Positions 9,425-18,751 of a stretch of DNA of 64,000 nt are shown in pieces. Origin of the DNA: Nostoc sp. C052 (GTDB lineage Bacteria > Cyanobacteriota > Cyanobacteriia > Cyanobacteriales > Nostocaceae); NCBI RefSeq assembly GCF_013393905.1, contig NZ_CP040272.1:4646001-4710000 (forward strand). The letters run 5' to 3'. The notes below the pieces were generated by a model. The model did no database searches. It worked only from the letters and a program-made list of their open reading frames with translations, and had not been told where the DNA came from. A program made the translations under genes and the position numbers. Position 1 is the stretch's first letter. Every line of letters starts with the position of its first letter.

Positions 9425-9831
9425 TTAGCTGTGTCTGTACAATTCAGATACATATTGCTTACGATCAAATTTGAATGGGCCTAGATTATATTGCCAGTCA
9501 CGATGAAATTGACCAAAATCAACCCACTCAACAGTTGATTCATTAAGTGTGTGGATGTCCATGTACGACGGTGCATGAAATTCTTAAGTGAAGCGGGATA
9601 ATCGTTAGGCTTTGGTTCTGGAATACCAAGCTGTTTTATTGCACCTAAAACACATTGCATATTGCCAACAACTAAAGATTCATTATCAAGTGCAAGTTGT
9701 CTTCGGTGGATACGTTTATCAGTATAAAAAGTAACTTGTAAGCCTCTGGCTCTGAATTCTTCAGTGACAAGTTGCTCCTCATATCGAAGCCTTCCATTAC
9801 CTTGTTCTTGGATAAAAGCCTTAGAAATCAA
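9425..9831 (-). pseudogene. Remnant of an ATP-grasp-like protein gene, frameshifted
   Basis: The open part (9831 down to 9481) starts with the pattern FIQEQGNGRLRYEEQLVTEEF, then TFYTDKRIHRRQL and LGIPEPKPNDYP. I associate these with the N-terminus of a cyanobacterial ATP-grasp family protein of well over 200 residues. After HRRTWTST the frame turns into unconvincing sequence and stops. Shifting frame at the ACACAC run near 9550 gives a sensible continuation (STLNES, WVDFGQFHRDWQYNLG, YVSELYRHS), which ends at a TAA at 9425. Even so, most of the ATP-grasp domain is missing. There is no ATG at the start, only a TTG. Either the gene is decayed or this is a fusion of two remnants. Confidence 0.5.
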
Positions 9832-10079
9832 TGTACTTGTCAGAATTTAAAATAGTATTTACATTTAAGAGGCTATCACAACCTTTGATATTGCTGGACT
9901 TTGCCTACTATTGATAAGAAATGCAGCGCTAAAGTTTCTGACTTTAGTCTTTTTTAAAGCTTTTTTACAATTTGCGGTCTTGAGGCGATCGCTCTGGAAA
10001 CCATAAAAGGACAATTGAGGATTTTAATCAAGCTCTCCTCATTTTGCCAAAATATGACAACAGACATAAAATGCCTATT

Positions 10080-10877
10080 CTATGTATTTTGTTGTGTGGC
10101 AAGCTGGACAGCTTCTATATCAACATTGAGGTGTTGAGCAATCTGCTCCACACTCATCCCTGTTTTTAGTAACAGAGGGACGGTAAGTTTCAACATTTCA
10201 GCTTCCCGTTCTTCTCGACCTTCGGCTTTCGCTTCCTGATAAACCCTTGTTTGCTCCAAAGTCAATCCCAGCATAGCTTCAACTTCCTCTCTACTCAATG
10301 AAGAAAACTTATAAACGACGATTGTGGTGATGATGTCTAGTATTTCGTTTTTCGGCAGCATGTCTGTTGACTCTAATTTTACCCGCTCAATCAATTGCTT
10401 TGCTTGCTCTGCCATCACTTCATCCGATGCTAGAGTCAACTGCATCAAGTTGATGCCTATTGGCTGCTGATTAGTCGCGCCTAACTCATCTAAATAGATT
10501 CGCTGCACTTGGTCGCTGTTCAGAAATATTCGATGAGTTTTTTGATCGCTTGGTTCCAAAGAGCGTGATGAAAAAATTACCACACAGAACCAGTCATCGT
10601 ACTGAGAACGATTCCGGTTCAGGTACATCAGCGACTCGGTAAAGAACCGATGATAGAGAGCTTCATTTCTTTGGAATTGAACTTCAGCAAAAAAGATAAC
10701 TCTGGATGTTGCACCCTCTGGAGGTAAAAACACACCATCGATGCGGAAAGCCGTTTCTTTGACTTCAAGTGATTCAAATCGATAGTTTTGTGCTTGAGGA
10801 GGAGGGACATCAATCAGTTCAAAGAGTAACCCAGGAAAGCGCTTAAAAATTTGATAGTAAATGGAGTCTCGTTTCAC
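10080..10877 (-). CDS. Rpn family recombination-promoting nuclease/putative transposase (DUF2887)
   Basis: The 265-residue protein has the opening DSIYYQIFKRFPGLLFEL typical of cyanobacterial DUF2887 proteins, then the PD-(D/E)xK-like core (RIDGVFLPP, IFFAEVQFQRNEALYHRFFTESLMYL). The tail has a Glu/Arg-rich helix and a short helix-turn-helix-like end (GMSVEQIAQHLNVDIEAVQ). Related Rpn proteins are DNA nucleases that promote RecA-independent recombination. In cyanobacteria they occur as large, scattered paralogue families. GTG start at 10877. No transposon ends are visible around it. Confidence 0.85.
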   Translation of the reverse strand: MKRDSIYYQIFKRFPGLLFELIDVPPPQAQNYRFESLEVKETAFRIDGVFLPPEGATSRVIFFAEVQFQRNEALYHRFFTESLMYLNRNRSQYDDWFCVVIFSSRSLEPSDQKTHRIFLNSDQVQRIYLDELGATNQQPIGINLMQLTLASDEVMAEQAKQLIERVKLESTDMLPKNEILDIITTIVVYKFSSLSREEVEAMLGLTLEQTRVYQEAKAEGREEREAEMLKLTVPLLLKTGMSVEQIAQHLNVDIEAVQLATQQNT

Positions 10878-11114
10878 TATTTCATCCTAAAATTCTCTCG
10901 TTATGCGTAGGCGTAGCCCGTCGTAGACATCGCAGATTACAACCAAGTTCTAAAAATTAACCCTAACTTGGCTGAAGCATACCCTAATTGAGGTGGTGTA
11001 TAATTGCTTGCCAATTCGCAACTTCAACTTTTCGTTCGCTGATTTGAAGCGAGTAGGGTTTATCTTTATTTAAAGAGAGAGATTAAATCCTATAAAGTAT
11101 ACGAAAAAGTAGCT

Positions 11115-12548
11115 ATGGCAAGCGGTGAAGTATTTGATACCAAAACAAAATCCCCATCTCTGCCAAGGGTAAATCTGCTGACCATGTTTCGGCTAGGTTT
11201 ATTTCAGATGGGGTTGAGTATGATGTCTATCTTGACTTTGGGCGTACTCAATAGAGTCATGATTCAAGAAATAGCAATTCCGGCGACGCTGGTATCAGTA
11301 GTTCTAGCACTGCCCTTATTTGTTGCTCCTTCGCGTGTCTGGTTTGGCCAGATTTCCGATGCCAAGCCTTTATGGGGATATCACCGCACAGCTTATGTTT
11401 GGGTGGGTGCGGCAATATTTGCGATCGCAGCCTTTTTAGCTATACAAGTAATCTGGCAGCTTAATATAGCTGGAAATAGTTCAGGTACTTGGGTATGGAC
11501 AACCCAAACAATCGGCTGGACAGCACTTTTGGCTTTAGTTTTCGCTGTCTACGGTCTAGGAATTTGTGCTAGCGGTACTGCTTTTGCTGCTTTGTTAGTG
11601 GATATATCTGAAGAAGATAACCGTTCCAAAGTAGTCGGTGTGGTTTGGTCGATGCTAATGGTGGGAATTATCGTTGGGGCGATTATTAGTGCCAAGTTAC
11701 TACAGCCATTAACATTAGGCGCTTCCATCGCAACCTTAGAGCCAGCAATCAACAGATTGTTTTTTATCGTCCCAGCAATTGTATTTGGTTTAGCGATCGC
11801 AGCCACATTCGGCGTAGAAAAAAAGTACTCCCAATACTCAACCCGTTCCACATTGGTGAACCGGGAAGACAGTATTACTCTAGGTAATGCTTGGAAAATA
11901 TTGACAGCTAGCCCACAGACAGGTGTATTTTTCACCTTTTTATTGGTGATGACTATCAGTTTGTTTATGCAAGACCCAGTTTTGGAACCTTATGCGGGTC
12001 AAGTGTTTAAAATGCCCTTAGCGGAAAGTACCAAATTAAATATTTTTTATGGAACGGGTCTACTGATTGCCTACGGCGTTACCGGCTTTTATATTGTTCC
12101 GCGTTTGGGTAAGCGCAGAACTGCACGTCTAGGCTGTATGTTGGTGGCATTCTGTGCAATTTTGCTAGGTATCTCAGGATTCACAGCTAACGCAGCGGTT
12201 CTGAAATTAGGTTTGTTCTTTTTCGGTTTAGCCGCAGGTTTCTTAACTACAGCAGCAATTAGCTTGATGTTGGATCTGACCGCAGCAGAAGCCGCAGGTA
12301 CGTTTATTGGGGCATGGGGATTAGCGCAGTCCCTTTCTAGAGGAATCGCAGTGGTAATTGGAGGTACAGTTTTGGATATTGGACGCAGGCTGTTACCCAG
12401 TCTAGAGTTAGCTTATGGACTGGTATTCGTTCTAGAAGCTGTGGGAATGGTGCTATCGATTTGGTTTCTGAATCGGGTGAACGTCACAGAATTTCAAACA
12501 AGTACAAAGCTGGCCATCGCTTCAGTTTTAGAAAGCGATTTAGACTAA
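11115..12548 (+). CDS. BCD (PucC) family MFS transporter
   Basis: This 477-residue membrane protein has about twelve hydrophobic helices and the PucC/BCD signature regions: VNLLTMFRLGLFQMGLSMM, LNRVMIQE, RVWFGQISDAKPLWGYHRTAYVW and ARLG. The family was named for bacteriochlorophyll delivery and includes LhaA/PucC, which help assemble light-harvesting complexes in purple bacteria. Cyanobacterial members are thought to handle chlorophyll or chlorophyll-protein assembly, but the cargo is inferred. ATG start. It is followed by the inositol monophosphatase family gene after a short STRR-containing gap, possibly in one transcript. Confidence 0.9.
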   Translation: MASGEVFDTKTKSPSLPRVNLLTMFRLGLFQMGLSMMSILTLGVLNRVMIQEIAIPATLVSVVLALPLFVAPSRVWFGQISDAKPLWGYHRTAYVWVGAAIFAIAAFLAIQVIWQLNIAGNSSGTWVWTTQTIGWTALLALVFAVYGLGICASGTAFAALLVDISEEDNRSKVVGVVWSMLMVGIIVGAIISAKLLQPLTLGASIATLEPAINRLFFIVPAIVFGLAIAATFGVEKKYSQYSTRSTLVNREDSITLGNAWKILTASPQTGVFFTFLLVMTISLFMQDPVLEPYAGQVFKMPLAESTKLNIFYGTGLLIAYGVTGFYIVPRLGKRRTARLGCMLVAFCAILLGISGFTANAAVLKLGLFFFGLAAGFLTTAAISLMLDLTAAEAAGTFIGAWGLAQSLSRGIAVVIGGTVLDIGRRLLPSLELAYGLVFVLEAVGMVLSIWFLNRVNVTEFQTSTKLAIASVLESDLD

Positions 12549-12572
12549 ACTGTATTGGGCATTGGGCATGGG

Positions 12573-12618
12573 ACAAATGACCAATGACCAATGACAAATG
12601 ACAAATGACAAATAACCA
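12573..12618. repeat. STRR heptamer array (CAAATGA/CCAATGA)
   Basis: About six degenerate copies of a 7-base unit (acaaatg/accaatg) run right up to the start codon of the inositol monophosphatase family gene. They therefore occupy the place where its ribosome-binding site should be. Confidence 0.7.
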
Positions 12619-13425
12619 ATGAATGATTTTTGGACAACAATTCTTGATTTTGCCCAAACTACCACTACCAGAGTGGGCAAGCAGCTAATGCAAGATTTTG
12701 GGCAAGTACAGGCTGACCAAAAAGCTGATGGTAGTTTGGTGACGCAAGCAGATAAATGGGCAGATCGGGAAATTCGGGATGGGATCGCTTCTAATTTTTC
12801 TGGTTACGGCATTTTAAGCGAAGAGAGCGATCAGTCATTTCCCGGTACTGAGTGGTGCTGGGTAATTGACCCTCTAGATGGTACAACCAACTTTACACGC
12901 GGTATTCCCATCTGGACAATATCTCTGGGTTTACTGTATCGAGGTACACCCATTTTTGGGTATGTTTACGCACCAACTCTGAATCAAGCTTTTCATGGTT
13001 TCTGGGCAGGTTCATCTGGTTTAGCAACACCTACAGGAGCATTTCTCAACCACCATCCCATCCACACTAGTATAGATAGTCCCAGCAATAATCACTTTTT
13101 TAACCTCTGTTCTCGTAGCACCGCAGTTATTCAAAACGGCTTTCCCTGCAAAATTCGGATGTTGGGTGTAGCTAGCTATAACTTTTTAACGGTTGCCACA
13201 GGGGCTACTCTCGGTGGAATTGAGGCGACACCAAAAGTTTGGGATATAGCCGGGGCTTGGGTAATTGTCCAAGCTGCTGGTGGGGTATGGTCATCACTCA
13301 AATCAGAACCCTTTCCATTGTCACCAGGAGAAGATTATAGCGATCGCTCCTTTCCCACCCTTGTTGTCAGTCGTCCTGAATTAGTTCCAGTATTTCAACC
13401 TTTTCTCGAAGGCGTAAAAATTTAA
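12619..13425 (+). CDS. Inositol monophosphatase family protein
   Basis: A 268-residue Mg2+-dependent phosphatase of the IMPase/CysQ/FBPase superfamily. Metal ligands are visible in GILSEES (E69) and in the signature WVIDPLDGTTNF (D84 and D87). The second signature is VWDIAGAWVIVQAAGG near residue 215. Substrates in the family include inositol-1-phosphate, histidinol phosphate and PAP; this member cannot be assigned. The ATG at 12619 fits the family length. No clear Shine-Dalgarno sequence is present because heptamer repeats fill the upstream bases. Confidence 0.92.
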   Translation: MNDFWTTILDFAQTTTTRVGKQLMQDFGQVQADQKADGSLVTQADKWADREIRDGIASNFSGYGILSEESDQSFPGTEWCWVIDPLDGTTNFTRGIPIWTISLGLLYRGTPIFGYVYAPTLNQAFHGFWAGSSGLATPTGAFLNHHPIHTSIDSPSNNHFFNLCSRSTAVIQNGFPCKIRMLGVASYNFLTVATGATLGGIEATPKVWDIAGAWVIVQAAGGVWSSLKSEPFPLSPGEDYSDRSFPTLVVSRPELVPVFQPFLEGVKI

Positions 13426-13603
13426 TTCGCTGCTTGGTATCTGGAATATCAATATTAAACTTAACAAGACCCTAATCAAACAAAGAATCTAGTATAAATA
13501 AAGCTGGTAATAATCCTGATTTAAGTGTAAAACCAGTGTAGTTATTAATTTAAGTAGTGTTGTGTCTTTCATCACACTGGTTAATTTAGTATAAAAAATT
13601 TAT

Positions 13604-14176
13604 ATGTTGTCTAATCTAGATTTAATTCGAGAGTTTGTGCAAAACTCTATTCAGAAAAAAGACGTTTTGTTGTCAAATCCTGCTTTGACAGCGCAAACAG
13701 TTTATAAAACCAACCAACTGACAGCGAAATCTGAAGGCGTAATTGCGATCGCCCAACTATCCAACACCCTACCTGAATTCTCGATTTCTCCAAAATCAAC
13801 CCAGTGGGAATTGATAAATCAGGTATTAGCAGAATATAGTTATCTCCTCAAAGGAGAAGTAGATAGTCGAGGTTTCTATCAGTATCAATACTCCGAAGTT
13901 CCCAAAGGTTATCAGATGCACTGTACTAAATCTGTACTTCTATGGCGAGCTTGGTGGAAATATCGCAAGTATACTTCTAGACCAGGTATTCCATTAGAAC
14001 TGCTGATTAGAACACGAGATTCATGGTATCCAATTAGAGATTTAATTATTAGCGATGGACTTCTTTATATCAAAACGTTAGGAAGCGAGATCGCACTTGA
14101 CTCAGAAGACTTGGTTACTTGGTTAAGCAAAATTGATGTAACCAAAATTAAAGAACTACCGACTACAGAGACTTAA
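13604..14176 (+). CDS. Conserved-looking protein of unknown function (190 aa)
   Basis: I do not recognise this family. The protein is soluble, with no signal peptide or membrane helix. The N-terminal half is helical (DLIREFVQNSI, QLTAKSEGVIAIAQLSNTL). The C-terminal half is rich in Trp and Tyr (LLWRAWWKYRKYTSRPG, RTRDSWYPIRDLIISDGLLYIKTLGSEI), which looks beta-rich. ATG start. It lies on the same strand as, and 40 bases before, the alcohol dehydrogenase gene, so co-transcription is possible. Confidence 0.65.
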   Translation: MLSNLDLIREFVQNSIQKKDVLLSNPALTAQTVYKTNQLTAKSEGVIAIAQLSNTLPEFSISPKSTQWELINQVLAEYSYLLKGEVDSRGFYQYQYSEVPKGYQMHCTKSVLLWRAWWKYRKYTSRPGIPLELLIRTRDSWYPIRDLIISDGLLYIKTLGSEIALDSEDLVTWLSKIDVTKIKELPTTET

Positions 14177-14216
14177 CAATTCAAAATTGATAATTAGGCA
14201 AAGGACGTGAAGAAAA

Positions 14217-15173
14217 ATGAAAGGACTTTGGCTTGAAAATAACCAGTTGCAACTACGCACGGATATTTCCATTCCTGAACCACCACCGGGAGAAGCCTTG
14301 GTACGCGTCTTGCGTGCGGGTATTTGTAACACTGACTTGGAACTACTTCGAGGCTACTATCCCTACACTGGTATTTTGGGGCATGAATTTGTCGGGGTTG
14401 TCGAACAAGGGCCAGAACACTTAGTTAATCAACGCGTAGTTGGAGAAATCAATGCTGTATGTGGGCATTGTCGGTTTTGTCGCAGCGGACAACCAACTCA
14501 CTGCGAAAATCGTACAGTTCTGGGCATTGTCAACCGCAACGGCGCTTTTGGCGAATATCTCTGTTTGCCGATAGAGAATCTGCATCCCGTACCTGATAAT
14601 GTGCCAACAGAAGTAGCAACATTTACAGAACCGATAGCAGCAGCTTTAGAAATTCAGCAGCAAGTACAATTGCGTCCAAATGATCGGGTGCTAGTGGTTG
14701 GAGATGGCAAACTAGGGCAGTTAGTAGCCCAAACACTAGCTTTAACTGGCTGTGAACTTTTAGCTGTGGGGCGTCATCGAGAAAAACTGGCTAACTTAGA
14801 AGCACGAGGGATAAAAACGAGTCTAGCCGACGCTGTTACAGATGGATATTTCGATATCTCAGTAGAATGTACTGGCAACCCAGAAGGATTTGCGATCGCT
14901 CGTCGCGCCCTACGTCCCCGTGGTACGCTTGTACTCAAAAGTACTTATGCTGGCAATCTCAGCCTAGATGTCTCTTCTTTAGTAGTGGATGAAATCACCC
15001 TCATCGGCTCTCGTTGTGGCCCCTTCGCCCCAGCCCTCCAGCTACTAGCCACAGGACAAGTTGATGTACAACCCCTAATTCATGCCACCTATCCTCTCGT
15101 TGAAGGGCTTGCGGCTTTTGAACACGCTCAGAGTCGCGGTGTTTTGAAGATATTGTTAGAGATTAGTCATTAG
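14217..15173 (+). CDS. Zinc-dependent medium-chain dehydrogenase (alcohol dehydrogenase-like)
   Basis: The 318-residue MDR enzyme shows the catalytic zinc signature GHEFVGVVEQG after GICNTDLELLRGYYP. The four-cysteine structural zinc loop is CGHCRFCRSGQPTHC (residues 82-96), and the nucleotide-binding motif VVGDGKLGQL lies near residue 160. It is somewhat shorter than classical alcohol dehydrogenases (about 340-350). This resembles a threonine/sorbitol dehydrogenase-type subgroup, but the substrate is unknown. ATG start with a purine-rich 'gaagaaaa' just upstream. Confidence 0.9.
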   Translation: MKGLWLENNQLQLRTDISIPEPPPGEALVRVLRAGICNTDLELLRGYYPYTGILGHEFVGVVEQGPEHLVNQRVVGEINAVCGHCRFCRSGQPTHCENRTVLGIVNRNGAFGEYLCLPIENLHPVPDNVPTEVATFTEPIAAALEIQQQVQLRPNDRVLVVGDGKLGQLVAQTLALTGCELLAVGRHREKLANLEARGIKTSLADAVTDGYFDISVECTGNPEGFAIARRALRPRGTLVLKSTYAGNLSLDVSSLVVDEITLIGSRCGPFAPALQLLATGQVDVQPLIHATYPLVEGLAAFEHAQSRGVLKILLEISH

Positions 15174-15417
15174 TCATTGGGCATTAGGTATTCTCCTTGT
15201 CTCCCTTGTCTTCCTTGTCTCTCTCAATACTGCTCGGGTTTTGCATTTTCAACTCGGAATTTGATTTTGGGAAAAGGTTAAAGGGTAAAGGTTAAAGGTT
15301 TTTTCTTTCCCCTTTAACCCGTCCCTTATCCCCAGACGGGACCCCACCTTCCCCTTTTCCCCAAAACCCGACAAGTATTGTTGTCTCTCTTGTCCCCCTT
15401 GTCCCCAATCCCACCCC

Positions 15418-15705
15418 CTAATACAGATAAGGATTCGTCTTCGGTTGATAGTCAGAACAATCGATCGCTTCTTCTGTGTTGGCAATAGATGGGCGGACAG
15501 TACATTTAAGACGGTAATTATCGGTAAAAAATTGGCACCCAGTACAGGGAATTTGATGCATTTGCTTGGCTGTAGTCAGACTATCTCGTGCTGCCGCGCA
15601 AAGACTTAAAACAAGGAGAATAATTACAGTCCAAGCAACAACAAAGCAAATTGGGACTAACAAAGGTTGAATCCCATTAATGAGGAAAAATATCAGTTTA
15701 AACAC
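15418..15705 (-). CDS. Small membrane protein with a four-cysteine tail (95 aa)
   Basis: I cannot name the family. The protein starts at a GTG (15705) and has one long hydrophobic segment at about residues 10-38. A short soluble tail carries cysteines in the pattern CTGC, then KC, then DC, which could bind a metal or form disulfides. It lies 85 bases downstream of chlG on the same strand, so it may share its transcript. The gene looks real from composition and from the ordered Cys pattern. Confidence 0.65.
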   Translation of the reverse strand: MFKLIFFLINGIQPLLVPICFVVAWTVIILLVLSLCAAARDSLTTAKQMHQIPCTGCQFFTDNYRLKCTVRPSIANTEEAIDCSDYQPKTNPYLY

Positions 15706-15790
15706 GGTATGTCCTGATACAAATTAGGAATTAAAAGTATATTACCTCCTAACTCCTAATTCCTAACTTCTCACTTATCAGAAGTATAAG

Positions 15791-16837
15791 TTAAACGCCA
15801 GCATGACCCAAGGCTAAACCAGTGACAAGCATTCCTAGAACCAGGAAAGGTTGGGCGCTGGCTTGATACTTAACATCATTCTTCACTGGGTCGCGCAAGA
15901 AATACATATCCTGCAAGGTGATTTGCGGGATGATTAAGAGTACTAGTATTGCTGCATACAAATTCTCATGGATGCTGACGAGATAGGCTGCAATCAATCC
16001 CTGAAAGACATCAATCGTCACTACACAAATCCAAGATGCGGTGGTGATGCCAAACATTACAGGTAGTGAATTTAATCCTAACTGGCGATCGCCTTCTACA
16101 CTCTTAAAATCATTAACAATGGCAATGCCCAATCCAGCCAAGCTGTAGAACATTGTCAAAATCACAATTGTAGAATTCAGTTCGCCAAACAAAGCGTGTC
16201 CTGTAGACCAAGGTAGAGTTATATAGCTTGCACCCAAGGCGTAGCTACCTAGCCAGCCGTTTTGTTTGAGTTTCAGGGGAGGTGCAGAATAAATGTAGGC
16301 GATGAAAGAACCGATAATCGCGATCGCTGTAATTGTCGGAAATTCATGACCTACCCACACATCCAGCACAAATGCCAAACCATAGCCAGCAATCAGTAAT
16401 ACCCAAATCTGAATAATTACCTGGGGTAGGGGAATTGCCCCAGAGGGGATAGGGCGATAGGGTTCATTGATGGCATCGATTTCGCGATCGTAGTAATCAT
16501 TGAGAATTTGGGTGTAACCTGTCATCAATGGCCCAGCCAGTAACATACAGGCTGCGACCTTCAACACATTTTCCAGCGTCCAAGTATAGTTACCAGAAGA
16601 AGCCGCACCACAGACTACGCCCCAAATTAGGGGAATCCAGGTGATGGGCTTCATTAGCTGTAAACGAATTTTCCAGATTGAAGTTTCCCCAGTAGATGCA
16701 CCTTTCATCCCCAACATCTGCCTAGTTTTCGCACTGCGATCGCTCGTTGTTATTGCTTGCTCACTAGGATTAATTGCCACTGATTCTAGTACTTCAGACG
16801 GGTTAGGGTCTGGGGTAATGGGAGTTGATTCTGACAT
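15791..16837 (-). CDS. chlG: Chlorophyll synthase ChlG
   Basis: ChlG joins the phytyl or geranylgeranyl tail to chlorophyllide in the thylakoid membrane, the last step of chlorophyll a synthesis. The 348-residue protein has a soluble N-terminal arm of about 58 residues and then about nine membrane helices of the UbiA prenyltransferase fold. The prenyl-diphosphate motif is NDYYDREID (N113-D121) and the second Asp-rich motif is NDFKSVEGDRQLG. LMKPITWIPLIWGVVCGAASSG is characteristic of ChlG. ATG start. The neighbour across the gap on the same strand is the Get3d-like ATPase. Confidence 0.96.
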   Translation of the reverse strand: MSESTPITPDPNPSEVLESVAINPSEQAITTSDRSAKTRQMLGMKGASTGETSIWKIRLQLMKPITWIPLIWGVVCGAASSGNYTWTLENVLKVAACMLLAGPLMTGYTQILNDYYDREIDAINEPYRPIPSGAIPLPQVIIQIWVLLIAGYGLAFVLDVWVGHEFPTITAIAIIGSFIAYIYSAPPLKLKQNGWLGSYALGASYITLPWSTGHALFGELNSTIVILTMFYSLAGLGIAIVNDFKSVEGDRQLGLNSLPVMFGITTASWICVVTIDVFQGLIAAYLVSIHENLYAAILVLLIIPQITLQDMYFLRDPVKNDVKYQASAQPFLVLGMLVTGLALGHAGV

Positions 16838-17087
16838 AAAATTTACTGATTAATAGGGCATTGGGAATTGGGAATAGGGCATTGGGCAAAACAGTTCCGT
16901 TAACGGAAGCGGGGCGTTTAGCCCGTTCCAAGTGCTGAGTAAAAAAATGGATTTCTCACTCATTACTCAGCACTCTTGAGGGGCATTGAGCATTGAAAAG
17001 AGGTAGAGGGGCGGGGTGCAGAGCGGAAAAACTTGTCTCCCCTGCTCCCTTGCTTCTTCCCCAGTCCCTAGTCCCCAGTCCCATAAC

Positions 17088-18188
17088 TTAAAACGAAATT
17101 ATCAAATAATTATTCTGAAACTTTGCTCCAGCAACGGGTCTACCACTCAGAGCCGGTGGTAAGGGAATATTGCGTCGCTGATCTCCGGCTTCTACGGTGA
17201 CTTCTGGCCCATATTGGGTAAGTTTGACCTGCTTTTTGTCAAATCCTGGTAAGAATAAGCGTACTTGACGATTGTGGATGTCTATTTCAATCGGTTTGGG
17301 AGCCTGTAAAGCTTGTGCTTCAAAGTTGGGTAGAGCGTCTATCAGTGGTTGCCAATCACCCGTGGACGAGTTGGGAACGACGCTCACAGGTAGGGGTATA
17401 AATTCCTCTGACAGGTTGACATTTGTCCCGTTAGACACAAGCAGAACACCACCAACAGTTAAACCGATTTGTTGAGCGCTACCCCATAAATAACGAGCAT
17501 TTGCGACCTCAATTGGATCTCCTGTAGTCACTAAGAAAGCAACGAGACGCTTGGGATCTGCCAGAGCGGCTCTACCCTTTTCTAAGAAATTATTGACTTG
17601 GTTAGTGGGAGCGGCAAAGTTATCTGCTGTCCAGTTGATATTGAAAAAACTGCTAATCAGGGGTTGAATCAAGGGTGATTCAGTAATCGTCTTACCCAAA
17701 TCGGAGTTGACAAATAATTGCCGAAATCGCCGAACATACCAACTGAGGGATTCTGGCAAACCCAACATTCGTAAAGTTAAAGAGTCACCCGTGCCATCGT
17801 AGACGATCGCATCATATTTGCCACTGGCATCATATTCGCGGATAGCATTCAGTGCCAGGGCGTTGTCCATCCCCGGCAATACTACCAGTTCTTGACCAAA
17901 AACGTCTTTGAAGATGGGTGTGCGGAGATATTGCGCCTCAAGTTTCTTCACTTCGTCCCAATTGTGTTCTAGTAGTACAGATGCTTGAAACTGGACTACT
18001 TGCAAATTGGGAGCGATTTCCTGGGGATCGGCAGCAATGGGAGTTCCCAGTAGGATTTGCAATGTTGGTTCTGCTTGTCCTACTAAGAGTACGCGCTTGC
18101 CTTGACTTGCCAATAATTTGGCGGCGGCGATCGCAATTTTGGTACGAGCGGTGCCGCCTTTGCCCAAAAATGTCAATATTAGAGCCAT
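17088..18188 (-). CDS. Get3d-like ArsA/Get3 family ATPase with C-terminal alpha-crystallin-like domain
   Basis: A 366-residue SIMIBI-class NTPase. The P-loop is deviant: GKGGTART (G9-T16) keeps the family's signature lysine K10, but the usual Walker A lysine is R15. Membrane-facing helices occupy the middle. The last about 85 residues (IEIDIHNRQVRLFLPGFDKKQ, YLIISF) look like an alpha-crystallin/HSP20-type beta-sandwich. This architecture fits Get3d, a cyanobacterial and chloroplast Get3 homologue, rather than arsenite ATPase ArsA; no arsenic genes are nearby. Its client is not established. ATG start. It lies upstream of chlG on the same strand with a 250-base gap. Confidence 0.85.
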   Translation of the reverse strand: MALILTFLGKGGTARTKIAIAAAKLLASQGKRVLLVGQAEPTLQILLGTPIAADPQEIAPNLQVVQFQASVLLEHNWDEVKKLEAQYLRTPIFKDVFGQELVVLPGMDNALALNAIREYDASGKYDAIVYDGTGDSLTLRMLGLPESLSWYVRRFRQLFVNSDLGKTITESPLIQPLISSFFNINWTADNFAAPTNQVNNFLEKGRAALADPKRLVAFLVTTGDPIEVANARYLWGSAQQIGLTVGGVLLVSNGTNVNLSEEFIPLPVSVVPNSSTGDWQPLIDALPNFEAQALQAPKPIEIDIHNRQVRLFLPGFDKKQVKLTQYGPEVTVEAGDQRRNIPLPPALSGRPVAGAKFQNNYLIISF

Positions 18189-18309
18189 TAGTTGATTCCT
18201 ATTTTCACCGCCGATCTTTTCAACTCCAACTTAGCACTCAACAAAGACTCTCAACCTGTGCTAGAAATTTCAGATACCAAGAAAAACTCGGATCTGAGTT
18301 CTTTAACTA

Positions 18310-18498
18310 CTACACAGCTTTGATTTCATCTTCAAAAAACCAAGTGGAAGAATTATCGTCAAACAGTACCACTACACCGATTCCACCATCAATGACTTTG
18401 TAGCCCTGGATGATACCCACTTGTCCGAGTTTTTTTACAATTGGGGGAGAAACGCGATCGCGCAAACGATAGACCTTAACCTTTTGTCCGATTTCCAT
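18310..18498 (-). CDS. DUF2862 family protein (62 aa)
   Basis: A small cyanobacterial protein starting MEIGQKVKVYRLRDRV and continuing GQVGIIQGYKVIDGGIGVVVLFDD, STWFFEDEI. The pattern is that of DUF2862, an SH3-like beta-barrel of unknown function conserved in cyanobacteria. ATG start at 18498 and full family length. It lies 120 bases upstream of the Get3d-like gene on the same strand. Confidence 0.85.
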   Translation of the reverse strand: MEIGQKVKVYRLRDRVSPPIVKKLGQVGIIQGYKVIDGGIGVVVLFDDNSSTWFFEDEIKAV

Positions 18499-18751
18499 GC
18501 CTGATTACAATTCAGATAAACCAAGTCTCAGTGTAGCGGAATCCGTGACTCTGCTCTCATAAATTCAGTGGGGGATGAGGAAGATGAGGGAGAATAGTAA
18601 ATGACTAATGACTTATGAGGTTCAGTGATGGTTATAACAAAAACAACTGCGATCACAGGCGGAAAATTTGTCTAGACGCAAAGCTGGTTGTCGTCAAAAA
18701 TCGGAGAGAGTTGTTTCAGATCGCTTGAGTTCAACAACAAAGGTAGTAGTC

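Noticed and set aside
8999..9831. Toxin-antitoxin pair
   Set aside because: The small 74-residue protein has no recognisable toxin or antitoxin pattern and its neighbour is a decayed ATP-grasp-like gene.
10080..10877. Insertion sequence carrying a transposase
   Set aside because: The protein is a DUF2887/Rpn type and no inverted ends or target duplications are visible around it.
15249..15485. 78-residue minus-strand frame downstream of the small Cys-rich protein
   Set aside because: It overlaps that gene's end and consists of low-complexity spacer repeat sequence.
17088..18188. Arsenite efflux ATPase ArsA
   Set aside because: Single NTPase domain, altered P-loop, a crystallin-like tail and no arsB/arsD/arsR nearby.
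17918..18403. 161-residue plus-strand open frame
   Set aside because: It lies mostly antisense to the Get3d-like gene and DUF2862, has no domain pattern and no ribosome site.
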